Assembly (NCBI GenBank): GCA_012845835.1
Contig: JABAKD010000015.1
Location: forward strand, 7,035,974-7,099,973
Direction: 5' to 3'
Source: Undaria pinnatifida
Lineage: Eukaryota; Sar; Phaeophyceae; Laminariales; Alariaceae
Length of the DNA stretch: 64,000 nt
The position numbers were made by a program, and so were the translations under genes. Under the pieces are notes generated by a model. The model was not told the DNA's origin. It worked only from the letters and a program-made list of their open reading frames with translations, and ran no database searches. Shown here in pieces: positions 34,540-46,141 of the stretch (position 1 is the stretch's first letter; every line of letters begins with the position of its first letter).

Positions 34540-34565
34540 TACAGTCAACCCCGCTGTAAAGACAC
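34540..34565 (+). repeat. Pogo/Tigger-like terminal repeat, left-facing end
   Basis: TACAGTCAACCCCGCTGTAA and the following AGACAC match the reverse complement of 42029-42054 with three mismatches in 26. A second TGTCTTTAAG phrase lies at 34606. The TA followed by CAGTC is typical of Tc1/mariner-pogo ends. Confidence 0.7.
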
Positions 34566-35393
34566 ACCACGTTTTTTTTTTCGAGCGTCTTTAACGCGGA
34601 GAAGTGTCTTTAAGATTCCGGGGCCACTAATCACCGTCCCCGGGGCCAACGTAGGCGTAGCATATGTCAAAAGACGCGCATTCGCAGCAGGAACGCGACC
34701 ACGAAACGGTGTTGTTTGGAACCTACGACACAAGGTGATTTGAAGGCCGCAACTACTGCTGATGTACTCCAATACGTGCATACCATCGTTTGAATTTCCC
34801 TCTCCCACCGAAACGCGGGAAGGGGTGCAGCACGACCTATATAGTGTAATGCGTACGGTAGTGCGCTGGTGTTGTTGTAGGCTTTTATTATTGTTGAGGC
34901 GTCGTCCTCACGGTGAATATCACATCCGTTCTTGGAACTCTGATACGATACAGGCACAGGCTACCTGCCACATGGAGACCAGACAAAACCACCCACACTT
35001 GGGACGACACTATTTAGTAAAATGTCGGTAACGCAGACAACACCAGACGTAAAAATCGGGAAAGTACACCGAAAAAGAGGACACCGCTCCTTCCCAAAGG
35101 TAAAAACGAGGCTAACACAAAACAAATTATGCTGAGTTTAGCTGAACGAGACGTCACCCAAGACAAACAAAAAAACACCAAACAACGAACGCGGGCATCC
35201 AGAGTGCAGTTGTCCTAATAAAAAACACTACGCCGCCCACATATCCCGAAGAGTCGCCTGCACCTCGCCCCCCTCCTTCGCTCTTCGCTTGACTTGAGTT
35301 TCATCAGTAAACGAATGCACATTCTTGGAAAGAAGGTACGCCGTTCCGCTGTACTCGCCGTCTCTTCCGTTCGCGTACAAATATAAATATATT
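34566..35393. other. No gene seen
   Basis: This is the stretch between the terminal repeat and the duplicated block. Only short frames unlike known proteins occur. Confidence 0.35.
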
Positions 35394-35735
35394 TATATAA
35401 AATCATTCCTTGAATATCGAGTCATTCCTTGGTGTCATGGACTGTGGTCAGGAGGTTTTTGTCTCGGCCTAAGTATGCGATTCGCGGAACTGGAATTCTC
35501 GGTCGAATATGGCTTGGTTCGAGCGCCGCCTTCGGGGGGCGGCTCCAACGCCCCTCGCCCTGCCGTGTCCGTTCCGCACATCGACGTGAACGCGAACGGG
35601 CGCCGAGCGAGACGAGCGAGTGTCGAGGAGGAATTTTGGAAAAATTGTTGAATCTTAATGGCTGCAACGCCTGAATGATTTAAAAATTGGCATCATTTCC
35701 GAACGGTACTTGATAATGATTGGAATTTTGCGGTG
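35394..35735 (+). repeat. 330-bp repeat X, left type (block I)
   Basis: It starts with TATATAAAATCATTCCTTG, then ATGCGATTCGCGGAACTGG, CGCCGCCTTCGGGGGGCGGC (a hairpin), and GGCATCATTTCC. It is closest to 57022-57345. A 58-codon frame from the ATG at 35475 (MRFAELEFSVEY...) is open in both left copies. Confidence 0.9.
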
Positions 35736-37876
35736 GCATACTCTCGAGCGTTAGTTTCTTTGCTGTACTTTTTTACTAGTTCGTTTGGTTTCTTGCTCGG
35801 CATTTTATTGCTTTTGTTTCTGCTCGTTTTGCCAGCTGGAAATTGAATTTTTTAGTGTGGGTTCACCTACAACGTGACACAACTTACCGACGATATCCAA
35901 CAACTTCGTGACACAAATTACCGACGGCAAGACGTTTCGTGACCAAATAACTCCCAAATCATGATACTTTCACGTAACAGAATTTCGAGACAAAACCAAG
36001 CAGGTCGAGCCGTCTCTTCGGCCTTTGGCCCTGGCTTTAGCACGATCGCTGACACTCCAGGCAGCCTCTACTGTAGGCATGAACGAATGCGGTTGATTCG
36101 CAGCGAACTATCCCGCTGTGCTCGCTTCTATGTGGCCATTGTCCATGCCATTTCATGTCACCTCCCTTCTGTTTTGAGCTCGTCGTCGTACGGTTGAGGT
36201 ACGAGGAAACCCGTACGTACTCGGTGAGAACAGCAGTATGTACGATGAGCATGAACGCCAATTGACGACATTGGCAAGCACACAACAGCAGGTGTAGCAG
36301 CAGTAGCCGAAGGGCGAAACTTCTAGCACATAATGCAGCAACTAGTAGCAACCAGAACTACAGCAGATAGCTCAAAGTGCAGTGCGAGTGCCGTTGGCAA
36401 GTTTAGTCGTACACGCATCACTCTGTCCAATATATAACGACCGTTTATGTCCATATTGATGAAGAAGAAAAAATTACATTTCCTGTAAGAATGATACGTC
36501 GTACGAGCGGACGTTCTGGTGTGCTCCTGCCGGGAGACCATCGAGCACACCGCATGTTTTACCCAAACAAGAGCCAACAAGAGGCAGGGCAGGGGCCCTC
36601 AACATAGAGACACGTGACAACCACGGCCAGCTGTCGATCGCGTAATTGGCCGGTAGTCCGTGCTTCGGTGGGTGTATCGGAAGTCGTTCGTAGTACTACA
36701 GCCGTAGACCGTCGAAAGACCACGTGACATGTGACATCCCGTTCTGGTGGCAGCCTCGCCAGTAGAACCCCCAATATTTTTTTTTCTTTTCTTTTTCTTG
36801 GCCCCATGCACCCAATTCCTTTCCTTTCTCTTCTTTGTTCTTTGTTTCTTTTTTCCAATTGACTTGCGTCTGTTGTGCGTATGCGTAGTGATAGATACTA
36901 CGTGTGATATATACGTGGTTTTTTTTTTTTTTTTTGTCCTCCGGCGGATGGGGAAAAATAAAGCTTTAGCTCACCACACTTCCACGTATTTTCATACGCG
37001 TCGTGAGTCGATTTAACTCAGTTGCTTTCGCAGTAGTCTTTCTTGGGTGGCAAGCGGTATAGTCGGTTTTCCCAGGCGCGAGTAATGAGACGTATGCACC
37101 GGTATGGACCTGGCACATCGTAGACTGACTCCCGAATTCACTTTTATATGTTTCTGGTGGAGGCATGAATTGCGTCAGCTGTGATTTATGCGTGTACCAC
37201 CTTGGGTTGTTTGTGTTTTTCCCTAGGGTATTCCTCTGCTCCAGAGTGACTGGAACCAGTCCTGTGACCACGGACTGGATTGTGCGAGTTAATGTGAGAA
37301 GGACAACAACAACTGAAATATTGCCTGTTTCTTGACCTTTCAGCTGCTTCCTGAAAATTTGGTTTTTCTGCCAACACGATTTTGAACCTTTTCGCGATTT
37401 TTTCTTTTTTTTTGTCTAGTAAGTTGAACTCCCTACCATTTTGCCGCTAATTAGCCGCCTGTGCATTAGTTGCGGAACGGTCCAGCTTTAGCTTTTCTTT
37501 GATTACCACCATTTGTTTTGTAGTTGACGAAGCTTCATCGGCTGAGATCTGGGCTTGGCTCATCAGCTCCACACCGCCCAGCACCCCATCGCAGCGCTAT
37601 AGCTCACAGCAACGAAGCGCCGTGCAGTGCCCTGCGGCTCAGCTCAGCAGCGCACCGCAGCGCAGCGCTAGCTCAGCAGAGCAAAGCGCTATGCTTTGCC
37701 GTGCTCTGCCGTCGCGATCGTTCGTTGTGCATGATATCTAAAACTCCGCGTAGGCTGATATTTAGGTATTTGGCGCTTTATTCTATATCGCGTCAACCAT
37801 CGTAATATCATACAATATGGGGGAGGGAATGTAATCTCTATGCAAAGATCCTGTTTTGTTTTAAACAATTGTCAGC

Positions 37877-38165
37877 CGGCCGCCCCGGTGGTCTAGTGGT
37901 TTACCCTCGAATACTACCAACGTTTGGTTGTCCTTGAGTTCGACACCCACCACGATGAAATTTGACTTTATTCGCAAAAATGCAATAAAAAAAAGAGATC
38001 AACTGCTGAGAGCGCCTGCTAGGTACAATTCGACGCGAGTCGACGAGGGAAGAAAATGCTCGATTCTCCTCGCGGTAAAAATGAAGGCACGTGCCGAAGT
38101 GGGGAGGGAGGAGGAGGGCCCGCTATGTGACCCCGGATCTGAGTTACTACTGGGAGGGAGCGCGA
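37877..38165 (+). mobile_element. tRNA-derived SINE, copy in block I
   Basis: The head resembles a tRNA gene. A box TGGTCTAGTGG (37889-37899) and B box GAGTTCGACACCC (37936-37948) form a split RNA polymerase III promoter with normal spacing. The body (TTTGACTTTATTCGCAAAAA ... CGAGTCGACGAGGGAAGAAA ... GATCTGAGTTACTACTGGGA) is shared with 59368-59680, 44168-44478 and, inverted, 45838-46141. Confidence 0.88.
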
Positions 38166-38689
38166 GAATGGTGCGGGGATGATACATGGGATAGAGAAAA
38201 AAAATGTTGCAAAGAAAGGTATATGATTATTTCTACCAGTAAATAATATGTCAGTCTCTAGGAAATACGCACGGCACCATCAGCAGTCGTCATGGTAGAG
38301 ACACTCCGGATATTATGTATTGAGGGGACGCGTCCGATTTCGACAACGTGAAAGCACCCACGAAGCAAAGATAGCAGACACACATATCCCACCTTCTCGA
38401 GAAAAAACAGAGAAGAAGCGCTACGCCAACCTCCCGTACGAGCAAAGTCACCCCCGCACCTATCTTAGACAACGCCGACGCAACGAGAGATCGCCCTCCT
38501 CTTCTTCGTTTTTCTCCTCGCCCGCAACCACGCAGACCAATCAATGCGACAGCCTTCACGTAACAAACAAAGCAATCTTCTTCCAAAACCTCGCCGGCTG
38601 ACATGGCCCCATGTCGACGTTTGATGCAAACCGACTTGGCATCCTGTCGACTTCGAACCTCCATTGCCACGGGGACAGCAGTGCAGTCT

Positions 38690-39034
38690 CTTCATTAATG
38701 CCAAGGCCTCTTTCGTTTCGCCTAGAGGCGACGCAGGTTCTCAATAATACTCTTTTCGATATTTTTGTTTGATAGACGCCAACTTTTACTTGACGGCGCA
38801 TTTAACATAGTGTGTTTCGCCTATCCTTGCCTTCTTTGTTGTATAACATTACGTTTTTTTTCTGTCAAATCATGACTTTCATAATCCCATGTTCGTATTA
38901 AACTCTTGGCATTACTTTAAAGTTCAATGCATGCCAAATCGGACAGCTACACATTAAGTTGTCGAAGTGCTGCCCTGCCCTACCCGAAGCATGGGCGCCG
39001 GCGGATGCCGGCGCCCATGCGGAGCGCTTGTATA
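38690..39034 (+). repeat. Hairpin-ended repeat H, copy 1
   Basis: The segment goes from CAAGGCCTCTTTCGTTTCGC through CTCTTGGCATTACTTTAAAG to a perfect 14-bp hairpin, GCATGGGCGCCGGC with loop GGAT (38989-39020), and ends CTTGTA. It matches 41345-41880 and 60200-60541. The copies diverge right after CTTGTA. Confidence 0.85.
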
Positions 39035-39395
39035 TATATAAAATCCTTCTTTGGTCTCAGGGATTTGGTCAGGAGTTCTTTTTTGTCTCGGCCGAAGTAT
39101 GCGATTCGCGGAACTGGAATTCTCGGTCGAATATAGCTTCGTTCGAGCGCCGCCTTCGGGGGGCGGCTCCAACGCCCCTCGCCCTGCCGTGTCCGTTCCG
39201 CACATCGACATTAACCCGGACGGATGCCGAGCGAGATAAGCGAGAAGTTGCAAAAATACCGCACGTCGAGGAGGAGTTTCGGAGATTTCGGTTGAATCTC
39301 AATATCTGCAACGCCTGGATGATTTACAAAATTGGCATCATTTCCAAACGGTACTTGATAATGTTTGGAATTTTGCGGTGGCATGTGCAACTTAT
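39031..39395 (+). repeat. 330-bp repeat X, right type (block I)
   Basis: It begins TATATATATAAAATCC directly after hairpin repeat H. It shares with 61985-62335 the GCGAGAAGTTGCAAAAATAC segment that the left-type copies lack. A ~125-bp part (GATTTACAAAATTGGCATCA ...) is repeated in tandem at 39318 and 39449. Confidence 0.9.
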
Positions 39396-39894
39396 TATTG
39401 TTTCGTCACAGGTTGTGCACCAGGCGTTTAATTGCACGCGCCTGAATGATTTACAAAATTGGCATCATTTCCAAACCGTACTTGATAATGTTTCCGCAAA
39501 TACAACTTATTATTGTTTGGTCACAGATTATGACGTTTTCTCCACACTCGTGTCATCAAGGGCCCAAGACTCGAGGCGAGACGAAGCAAGGTTATTTGCC
39601 CCGTCCCGTCCGAGACCCAGAGCAGCGTAGGGCACCAGCTGCCAGGGGTGTGAGACAAGGCATGCACGGCATGGGCTAGAAAACGTTGCCTGCAACAACT
39701 GCCCGCCACAGTCTAAACGCGCGGAAGCCGCCCTGGGTCATGATTTGAGTTTTGCTTTACGTGGTTACTGCTGTTATTGGGGTAGCTTGGGGATAGACAC
39801 AATCTACAAGCGATCGATGCCGAGGAACGAACGCAGGCAAGGGGGTTGACACAACGAAGGAATAACTGACTGCTGTGCTCCAGCTACCTATTGC

Positions 39895-40555
39895 TGTGGA
39901 GTGCCCTCATCAACTGAAACCAAGCAACAGACCGACACACATCTTGCCCGGGCTCGAGAGCAGGGGCGTCGGTCTGTCAAAGGGCTAATCCAGCAGTCGT
40001 GGTCATTCGTTGTTCATGGTGCCGCGCTGTAGGCTTTATACGTGCAGCGGTTAGTTGCGTGTGTGCTGCTGGGCTGTCATGTGCTATGTGCGTGCTGGCC
40101 ATGTGGCTGCAGGTGTGGCTGCAAGACGACACATGATACGTCCAGAAGAACGCGTGTTAATTATACCAGTAGTAGATCGCTTTTAATAATTCGCCTCGTA
40201 TATTATTGCGTTTGGTGCTACTGCAGTGGAGTGCCCACACCAACTGAAACCAAGAAACAGACCGACACACATCTTGCCCGGGCTCGAGAGGAGGGGCGCA
40301 GGTCTGTCAAAGGACTAACCTAGCAGTCGCGGTCGTTCGTTATTCGTGGTGCCGCGCTGTAGGCTTCATGCGTGCAGCGGTTGGTTGCGTGTGTGCTGTT
40401 GGGCTGTCATGTGCTGCGTGCGTGCTGGCCATGTGGCTGCAGGTGTGGCTGCAAGACTACACATGATACGTCCAGAAGAACGCGTGTTATACCAGTACTG
40501 TAGTAGATCGCTCTAATAGTTCGCCTTTTATTTAATGCGTTTGGTGCTGTTGGAG
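39895..40555 (+). repeat. ~328-bp tandem units (block I)
   Basis: CAACTGAAACCAAG(C/A)AACAGA starts near 39912 and 40240, followed in each unit by TCTTGCCCGGGCTCGAGAG, GTGCCGCGCTGTAGGC and GATACGTCCAGAAGAACGCG. The same units recur at 62850-63500 and at the window's right edge. Confidence 0.9.
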
Positions 40556-40605
40556 TGTTCATCATTTTGAGCGTGCTTGGTCTGCAGATATAGATAGGCT
40601 CAAAA

Positions 40606-40928
40606 CTGATCTGTCATACCGAAGAAGTTGTTTTGGGGCCTACCTTTCACAGAGTCGGGGGCTGTTAGTGATAGTGGTACGATTCCATACCGGTCTAGGA
40701 TTATTCTTCTATATCCCCTTTAGGGCTCCTCTCATAACTGAGTTCTTCGTACATTGTGCAAGTAAGCCCGGAGGATCCATCGTGTATCTCACGCCGAGTC
40801 GGAGAGCTGTTTTGTGACTATGGTACGATCAAACACTGATCTGCCATACGGATTAAGTTGTTTTGGGGCCTACCTTCCACAGAGTCGGGGGGCTGTTGGT
40901 GATAGTGGTACGATTTCATACCGGTCTA
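40606..40928 (+). repeat. ~100-bp direct repeat, 223 bp apart
   Basis: ACTGATCTG(T/C)CATAC, AAGTTGTTTTGGGGCCTACC and GATAGTGGTACGATT occur at 40606-40705 and 40829-40928. Confidence 0.9.
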
Positions 40929-42028
40929 CGTAGGATTATTTTGTTTGTCTTGTGTGAGGCTTGATTATCTCCCTTTTCCCGTTTAGCTTGCCATTCATCT
41001 GGTGTAAGTTCTCTGCGTTGAAAGTACCAATTGGATCGAGGGCATTCTATATCCCCTTTAGCGCCCCTCTCTAAGTCTGCATAATTCGTTTTTAATTCTT
41101 GTATATCTTCCCCAGTGTAAGTGCCGCGTACATTGAAGTAGCTAATTGAGGGCATGCAGTGTCGTCTTTAGTTCTTTTCTGTGAGTGAGTTCTTCGTATA
41201 TTTTGGAAACAAACATGGTAAGTTCTTCGTCTACTGCTGTGGGAGTAAACACCAAGGGGCTTTCCAAGGCACAATCTACGGCGCCTTCCTTTTTCCCTTC
41301 CGTAAAATAAAAACATTTTCAACCATTCCGTCCGATTCCTTTCGTTATTGATGCCATGTCCTCTTTCCTTTCGCCTCGAAGCCTCGAAGCGAAGCAGGTT
41401 CTCAAATTCTCCTTTCGGCATTTCTGGCCTACTTTTACTTGGCGGTTTAAATAACAGCATTGTTTCGCCTATGCTTGCTTCCTTCGTTTATATGTTTTCC
41501 TTCCATCAAAGTCTTTTTCTTTTTTTTTTCATCCTTCGGCGGATGGGGAAAAATAAAGCTTAAGCTCATCACTATGTTAGCTTTAGAACCTCATGTTCGT
41601 TTGAAACTCTTGGCGTTACTTTAAGCTTCAATTTCATTATAACTACAACTTATTGCGTCGAGTGCTACCCTTCCTCACCCAAAGAATGGGCGCCATGCAA
41701 TGTCAAATTATGATCTTTAGAACCTCATATTCGTATTAAACTCTCGGCATTACTTTAAACTTCCAATAATGTCGAATCGAACAGCTACAATTTTTTCCTC
41801 TTTTCCTCGTCCGAGTGCCGCCCTGCCCTACCCGAAGCATGGGCGCCGGCGAATGCCGGCGCCCATGCGGAGCCCTTGTATTTTTATAAAATAGGAGCGG
41901 ACACCCTCGAGACGAGAGCGGACCTCGGCCTCAGAAATCGTCGATTTCATGTACGACTCTTGCCTAATTTTAACATCTGCGGGGCACCATGCTTCTGGTA
42001 TTTTTTGCAGGGATTTGACTTAAGAAGA
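40929..42028. repeat. Two further pieces of hairpin repeat H, no gene
   Basis: 41345-41700 is a copy of H that ends early (only GAATGGGCGCCATGC remains of the hairpin). 41701-41880 repeats the end of H, with the complete hairpin at 41840-41871 and terminal CTTGTA. The phrase CGGCGGATGGGGAAAAATAA is shared by 36945 and 41538. No protein is recognised. Confidence 0.7.
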
Positions 42029-42054
42029 GTGTCTTTAAAGCGGGGACGACTGTA
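42029..42054 (-). repeat. Pogo/Tigger-like terminal repeat, right-facing end
   Basis: GTGTCTTTAAAGCGGGGACG followed by ACTGTA is the inverted match of 34540-34565. The two ends face each other across 7.5 kb that includes block I. Confidence 0.7.
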
Positions 42055-42529
42055 GTCCAGATCATCCGGCTCTCCCTACGATATTCAACATGATAATACG
42101 CAGGTGATGCAGGTCATACAGACCAGGGGTGTGTCTGGCCTGAAAGGCACACCTCATGAATACGGAGATCTGATATGTCCGACATGTCTGCATCGCCGCA
42201 ATTGTCATGATGAAATCCGCTGAAAGCACACCACCAGACAAAACAGAGACGGAACAGATCTGGTGCAGATCTACGTAGATCGTTTCCAACAAATCCCCCC
42301 AAAATCAAATTCAAAACGAGGGACCAAGCTTGCCCACAGCAGTGCACCCAGACACAGCGACCGGTCTGCTACTTCGTAATCCATCTGTCTGCACCTTAGC
42401 TCTTGACTCGTGCATTCCCTGGCGTGCCGTCATGATGCGGGAATGGTCAGGAGTATTGCCGCCAGCCAAGGCTGTCAAGTGCCTTCCAGCGCCACCTCCC
42501 CTTCACCAAGACCCGCTGTTGTCTGCAGT

Positions 42530-42629
42530 GTGGAGCTTTGCCGTGGCCTCGTCGCCGAACATAGCAAGCGCGCCGACTACATAGCAAACAAACGAGCACG
42601 TAGCGCCCTTCCCAGCATCAGGGAGAGAG
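42530..42629 (+). CDS. Candidate exon of an unidentified gene
   Basis: An acceptor TTGTCTGCAG precedes a GC-rich open stretch (ELCRGLVAEHSKRADYIANK ... RSALPSIRER), followed by a good donor, GGTAAGC, with GT at 42630. Third codon positions are mostly G or C at the start. I found no next exon in a matching phase, and the protein fragment is not recognised. It could equally be chance. Confidence 0.25.
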
Positions 42630-43082
42630 GTAAGCATCGCGAACGCACGCCACGCATCACACCCCCACTTATCCTCGTTGTATCGTAGCACCCACACGCA
42701 ACACACAGATGAACTCTTTTCAGAAGCTGGTTAGCAAGGCTGCCCGAGGCTTACCCTCTTTTTCGACGATGAGGTTTGCACGCCAAAATGAGGCGGTGCC
42801 CAAATGTCAATCCGGGGATATGAAATCGGTAAAGAACCGCCGCGTTTGGATGTTTTGCGTTTTCAACGGGCGACACGACCACAAGATCGGGCCTGCTCGT
42901 TAGAGCGGCACTCGAAGGGGGGGGCTTTGCATTAGAGAGGCACGCTAAGGGAGGAGCTGCAGCTCTTGCGTCGCGGGCCACCCTGCTCGAGGAAAGGGTG
43001 GTCCGCGCTTTAGGCGCAAGCTTTCGAGTTCGTTAATAGTATTCTTCCATTGGATCTGTAACGTTGTGGGGCAAGAAGTGCC

Positions 43083-43244
43083 ATGTCGAGCATCATGCGG
43101 CATCATGCGTTTGCCGTTGTCGGCACGATGTTCATCCTAATGTACCAACTCGGCTGCTACGTAGGCCAGCAGACGGTCTTTTACGGGATCGGTCGTGGTG
43201 TGCGACGCATCGGGCAGAGTGGGCTACGTGCTGTCTGGCCGGTG
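43083..43244 (+). CDS. Candidate first exon with a signal-anchor segment
   Basis: An ATG opens 54 codons whose residues 8-26 (AFAVVGTMFILMYQLGCYVG) form a hydrophobic segment after a His-rich start, then a basic stretch (GRGVRRIGQSGLR). It ends at a consensus donor GTAAGT (GT at 43245). This looks like a signal peptide or membrane anchor exon. No downstream exon with phase 0 was found, and the family is unknown. Confidence 0.3.
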
Positions 43245-44167
43245 GTAAGTGCCGTTGTTGTTGTTTATTCCCAAGAGGCTACTGCGTATTGCTGTTTTCG
43301 CGACAGCTCTGCTATTGAAAAAAACTGTTGTCGTATATATGAAAATATCTATGATCTAAAACGATGCACAAAAACGACACACCAGTGGGTACCAGGTATA
43401 CAAGTTAACTACTGTTGTACCGGTATATAGCCCCGCTGCCAACAGCGGTACCATCATTCGTAGCAACGTCTGGACTTCGATGCCTTTCTCGCCCGCGGCC
43501 ACTGGTACCAGCGAGGAAGCCAGCGTTGACGTGAAAAGCGCCCCCCCTTTTATGTACCAATATATTGTGGGGCCTCGGTACACGGCATAAACGCATGAGC
43601 AAAGAGCAATTGTGGTATATACGATGTCAGATGTAGTAGCCTCCCACCGAAATCCGAACGAAAGCATTTCTCTTTTCGACCTGTTCGTACGTCGAACCTT
43701 ACCCGTACCATGCATCCATGGGGGAGTTGGGGCAGCAGCCGAACACGCCGCGCTTGCTCCCGCGTGCATTTAACGTTTGACAAGGTTGGCTATATTGAAA
43801 AAGGAGCGTTCGACGCGAGGGACTTCCCGTCCCTGCCGACGTCGGAGTCAGGTAGGTCATGAATCAAGAGAACGGTCTCGCTTTTTTTGCTGCCGTGTAA
43901 CCTAGTTGGTGATACCAGGACGCTATAATGAAATTACGGGCGTTTATATAGGGAGGCGTTCGATATTCAATACGCGACGACCTTCGCGGATCATGATCGT
44001 GATCGGTCCGTAGTGGCCTTCTGCTTGAGGGTACTGTTGTAGCAAAGAACAGCGTGCCAGCCACCCAGTAAAATCGAGGTACTGTTATGGCATTCTGATT
44101 GTAGGTGGACCCTTCCAAGACACCGTCTAGAGCGACTCGTAGGATCATTTTTTTCATGCTCGTAGGT
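43245..44167. other. No supported gene
   Basis: A 137-codon minus frame (43356-43769) has hydrophobic stretches, and the opposite + strand (43433-43590) also reads as plausible protein (PAANSGTIIRSNV...). Both cannot be real, and neither is recognised. Confidence 0.3.
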
Positions 44168-44478
44168 AGGTGGCCCCGGTGATCTGGAGGTTATTCTCGA
44201 ATACTGCTAGAGATGATTCTGGAGTTTGAATCCCTTGTGGATGAGACTTTGAGTTTATTTGCAAAAATAAACAATAAGCGGAATCAACTCGTGAGAGCGC
44301 ATAGCCGCGTGAGTAGGCGCAATTTGATGCGAGTCGACGAGGGAAGAAATAGCTGGAGTCTTCTCGCGATGACAACGAAGCCACGTGCTGTAGTGGGGAG
44401 GGGGGGGAAGAGCCTGGTTAGTGGCCCCAGATCTGGGTTACCTCTAGGCAGGGGGAAGGAGAAAGAAACGTGCGAATA
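44168..44478 (+). mobile_element. tRNA-derived SINE, third copy
   Basis: Diverged head (CCCGGTGATCTGGAGG in the A-box region, GAGTTTGAATCCC as B box), then the family body with CGAGTCGACGAGGGAAGAAA and GATCTGGGTTACC, and a GGAGAAAGAAAC end. It is older than the copies in the duplicated blocks. Confidence 0.85.
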
Positions 44479-45474
44479 TACTACGGTAGGAGGGGCTAGC
44501 AAAGAAGAAAAGAAAAAAGAAGTAGGTGCATTGAGCTTCTCAGCGAAAACACGTCAATGGCATCGCTCGAGCTTGCGAACTACGGCCACATGGACTAGAA
44601 CTCTACAATTTCTCGGTGTTTCGGACACTTCGCATGTGATACATGCAAAAGGCCAAGCTGGCGGCGGTTGTGCTTCGTTCACGACCCGTTTTTGGACCTT
44701 TTTTCTTCATATGTCTGCATATCGCCCATTGCACGTGTGTGTTGTTCACATTGAATCGTTAGTTGTTATTTCTAAACGTCGGCACCCAGCACATCCGGCA
44801 CCCGTGTCGCTTCATCACTCTATAGAGATACAAGCTTTACGGTCGCATACTACGAGACAGAGATTTACACCGATTGTAAAGCCCGGACCTACAGTACCAT
44901 TGGTACGAGTACTCGTGCTGGTGTACTCTACGATATATGTAATGTTTTTCGTTTGATCGTTGATTCTGGGGGTGGCGCGGTGATCGTTCACGCTGCTGTC
45001 ATTGGGAGCAACCAGACGCAATTTCGACGCGTCTCCGTCTTCAATACTGTACACATCGCGAAACCGCTACCCCCTCCCTGCACGGAACAGCGCTGATTTG
45101 GAATGCTGTCACGGGACCGCATGTTTTGTTTTCATGTGGTTGTGCGATCTGTTGTTTGTGAATCCAAGCAGTGTTGTAGAGTTTTGTGTTTAATGTTGCT
45201 CCTGGAAATGCGGGACGCTCCGATCTACCATGAGTGCTGTAACTCCAACAGAGAACAAATCGAAGTCCCCCACCCGCTAAATGCCACCTCAGGGTGACTG
45301 GAGCATATATGGGTGGAGTCGACACGTACGGTTGTTTTTCATTTCACAAACATTGTCACTTCGTTCACTGTGCTGTCAGGACGAAGATATCTATTTTGTG
45401 GATTCCAAGCAGCGTCGCCGCGGGTTGGTCAATCCCCCCCTCCCCCTTGCCCCGTGCCCGATGTTTTTTCGTAG

Positions 45475-45641
45475 TTGGAGTTTTGGGGAACGGCGAGCAC
45501 ACCGACGCCACCACCGCGGACCCATGGAGTGCGGCGTTCTCCAGCACTGCTTTGTTCGTGCAGGCAACTGGCGCGGACCAAAAACACAGAAGCACTTTCG
45601 CGCCGAGGGGCCGCCGACAGCCAATTCTCCGCACTGTACAA
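45475..45641 (+). CDS. Candidate exon of an unidentified gene
   Basis: A pyrimidine-rich tract and TTCGTAG precede an open stretch (VLGNGEHTDATTADPWSAAF ... LFVQATGADQKHRSTF), ending at GTCAGT. Other frames are also open here, and no family is recognised, so this is a weak call. Confidence 0.2.
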
Positions 45642-45837
45642 GTCAGTATCTGTCAACCGCCTTGCCGCTTGCGACGTGTAGGCTAGGTGACAGCAAACAG
45701 CTACCGGTTAGTTTCAAAAATGATCGTTTAATGTCTCGCAGATGAGCGAGGCTTCTCCAACCCGTTGTGACAGGCAGAGGGCCCGAGTGCCATATTTTTT
45801 TGTATTTTTTTGCTTATCGCATGTGTTGTCGTCGCAC

Positions 45838-46141
45838 TTTTTCTTTCTCCTTCTCCCTCCCTAGTCATAACTCAGATCCGGGGTCACTAAACAGGTTATT
45901 TTCCCCTCTCCCCACCACGCTGCGCGCCTTCATTTTTATCGCGAGAAGACCTCAGCCGTTTCTTCCCTCGTTGATTCGCATCGAGTTGTGCGTACTCACG
46001 CTGGTAGGCGCTCTCAGCAGTTGGTTCCTGTTTGTTTGTTTTTTGCGAACAAACTCAAAAGACCGACCCACATGGGATTTGAAGTCCATAACCAACTTTA
46101 GTAACATTCGAGAGTAGCGACTAGACCACCGGGGCGACCGG
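45838..46141 (-). mobile_element. tRNA-derived SINE, inverted fourth copy
   Basis: On the minus strand the head is CCGGTCGCCCCGGTGGTCTA with A box GGTGGTCTAGTCG (near 46125) and B-box region GACTTCAAATCCC. The body contains TTTGTTCGCAAAAAAC, GAATCAACGAGGGAAGAAAC and GATCTGAGTTATGACTAGGG. It faces copy 3 across 1.4 kb. Confidence 0.87.

Larger units (their letters stand above)
35394..40610 (+). repeat. Large duplicated block, copy I
   Basis: Its parts recur in the same order and orientation at 57022-63541: a 330-bp repeat (left type), a GAGCCGTCTC to GGCAGCCTC segment with TGTCCAATATATAAC, a CTTTTTCTTGGCCCCATGCA segment, AGCGCTATAGCT GC-rich sequence, a SINE, a promoter-like stretch, the GC hairpin, the 330-bp repeat (right type) and the ~325-bp tandem array. 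Homology ends at GATAGGCTCAAAAC (40597-40610). No credible coding sequence is found, so it is a compound non-autonomous element or a segmental duplication. Confidence 0.88.

Noticed and set aside
35394-39395. Repeat X as a pair of LTRs of one retrotransposon
   Set aside because: X-left is closer to the other block's X-left than to its own X-right. There are no TG...CA ends, primer binding site or pol genes between.
42029-42347. Possible gene on the minus strand at 42062-42347
   Set aside because: Two overlapping frames, no domain and no usable splice sites.
44213-44956. 247-codon + frame
   Set aside because: Its first third is the SINE. The rest has no domain and no coding bias that I can see.
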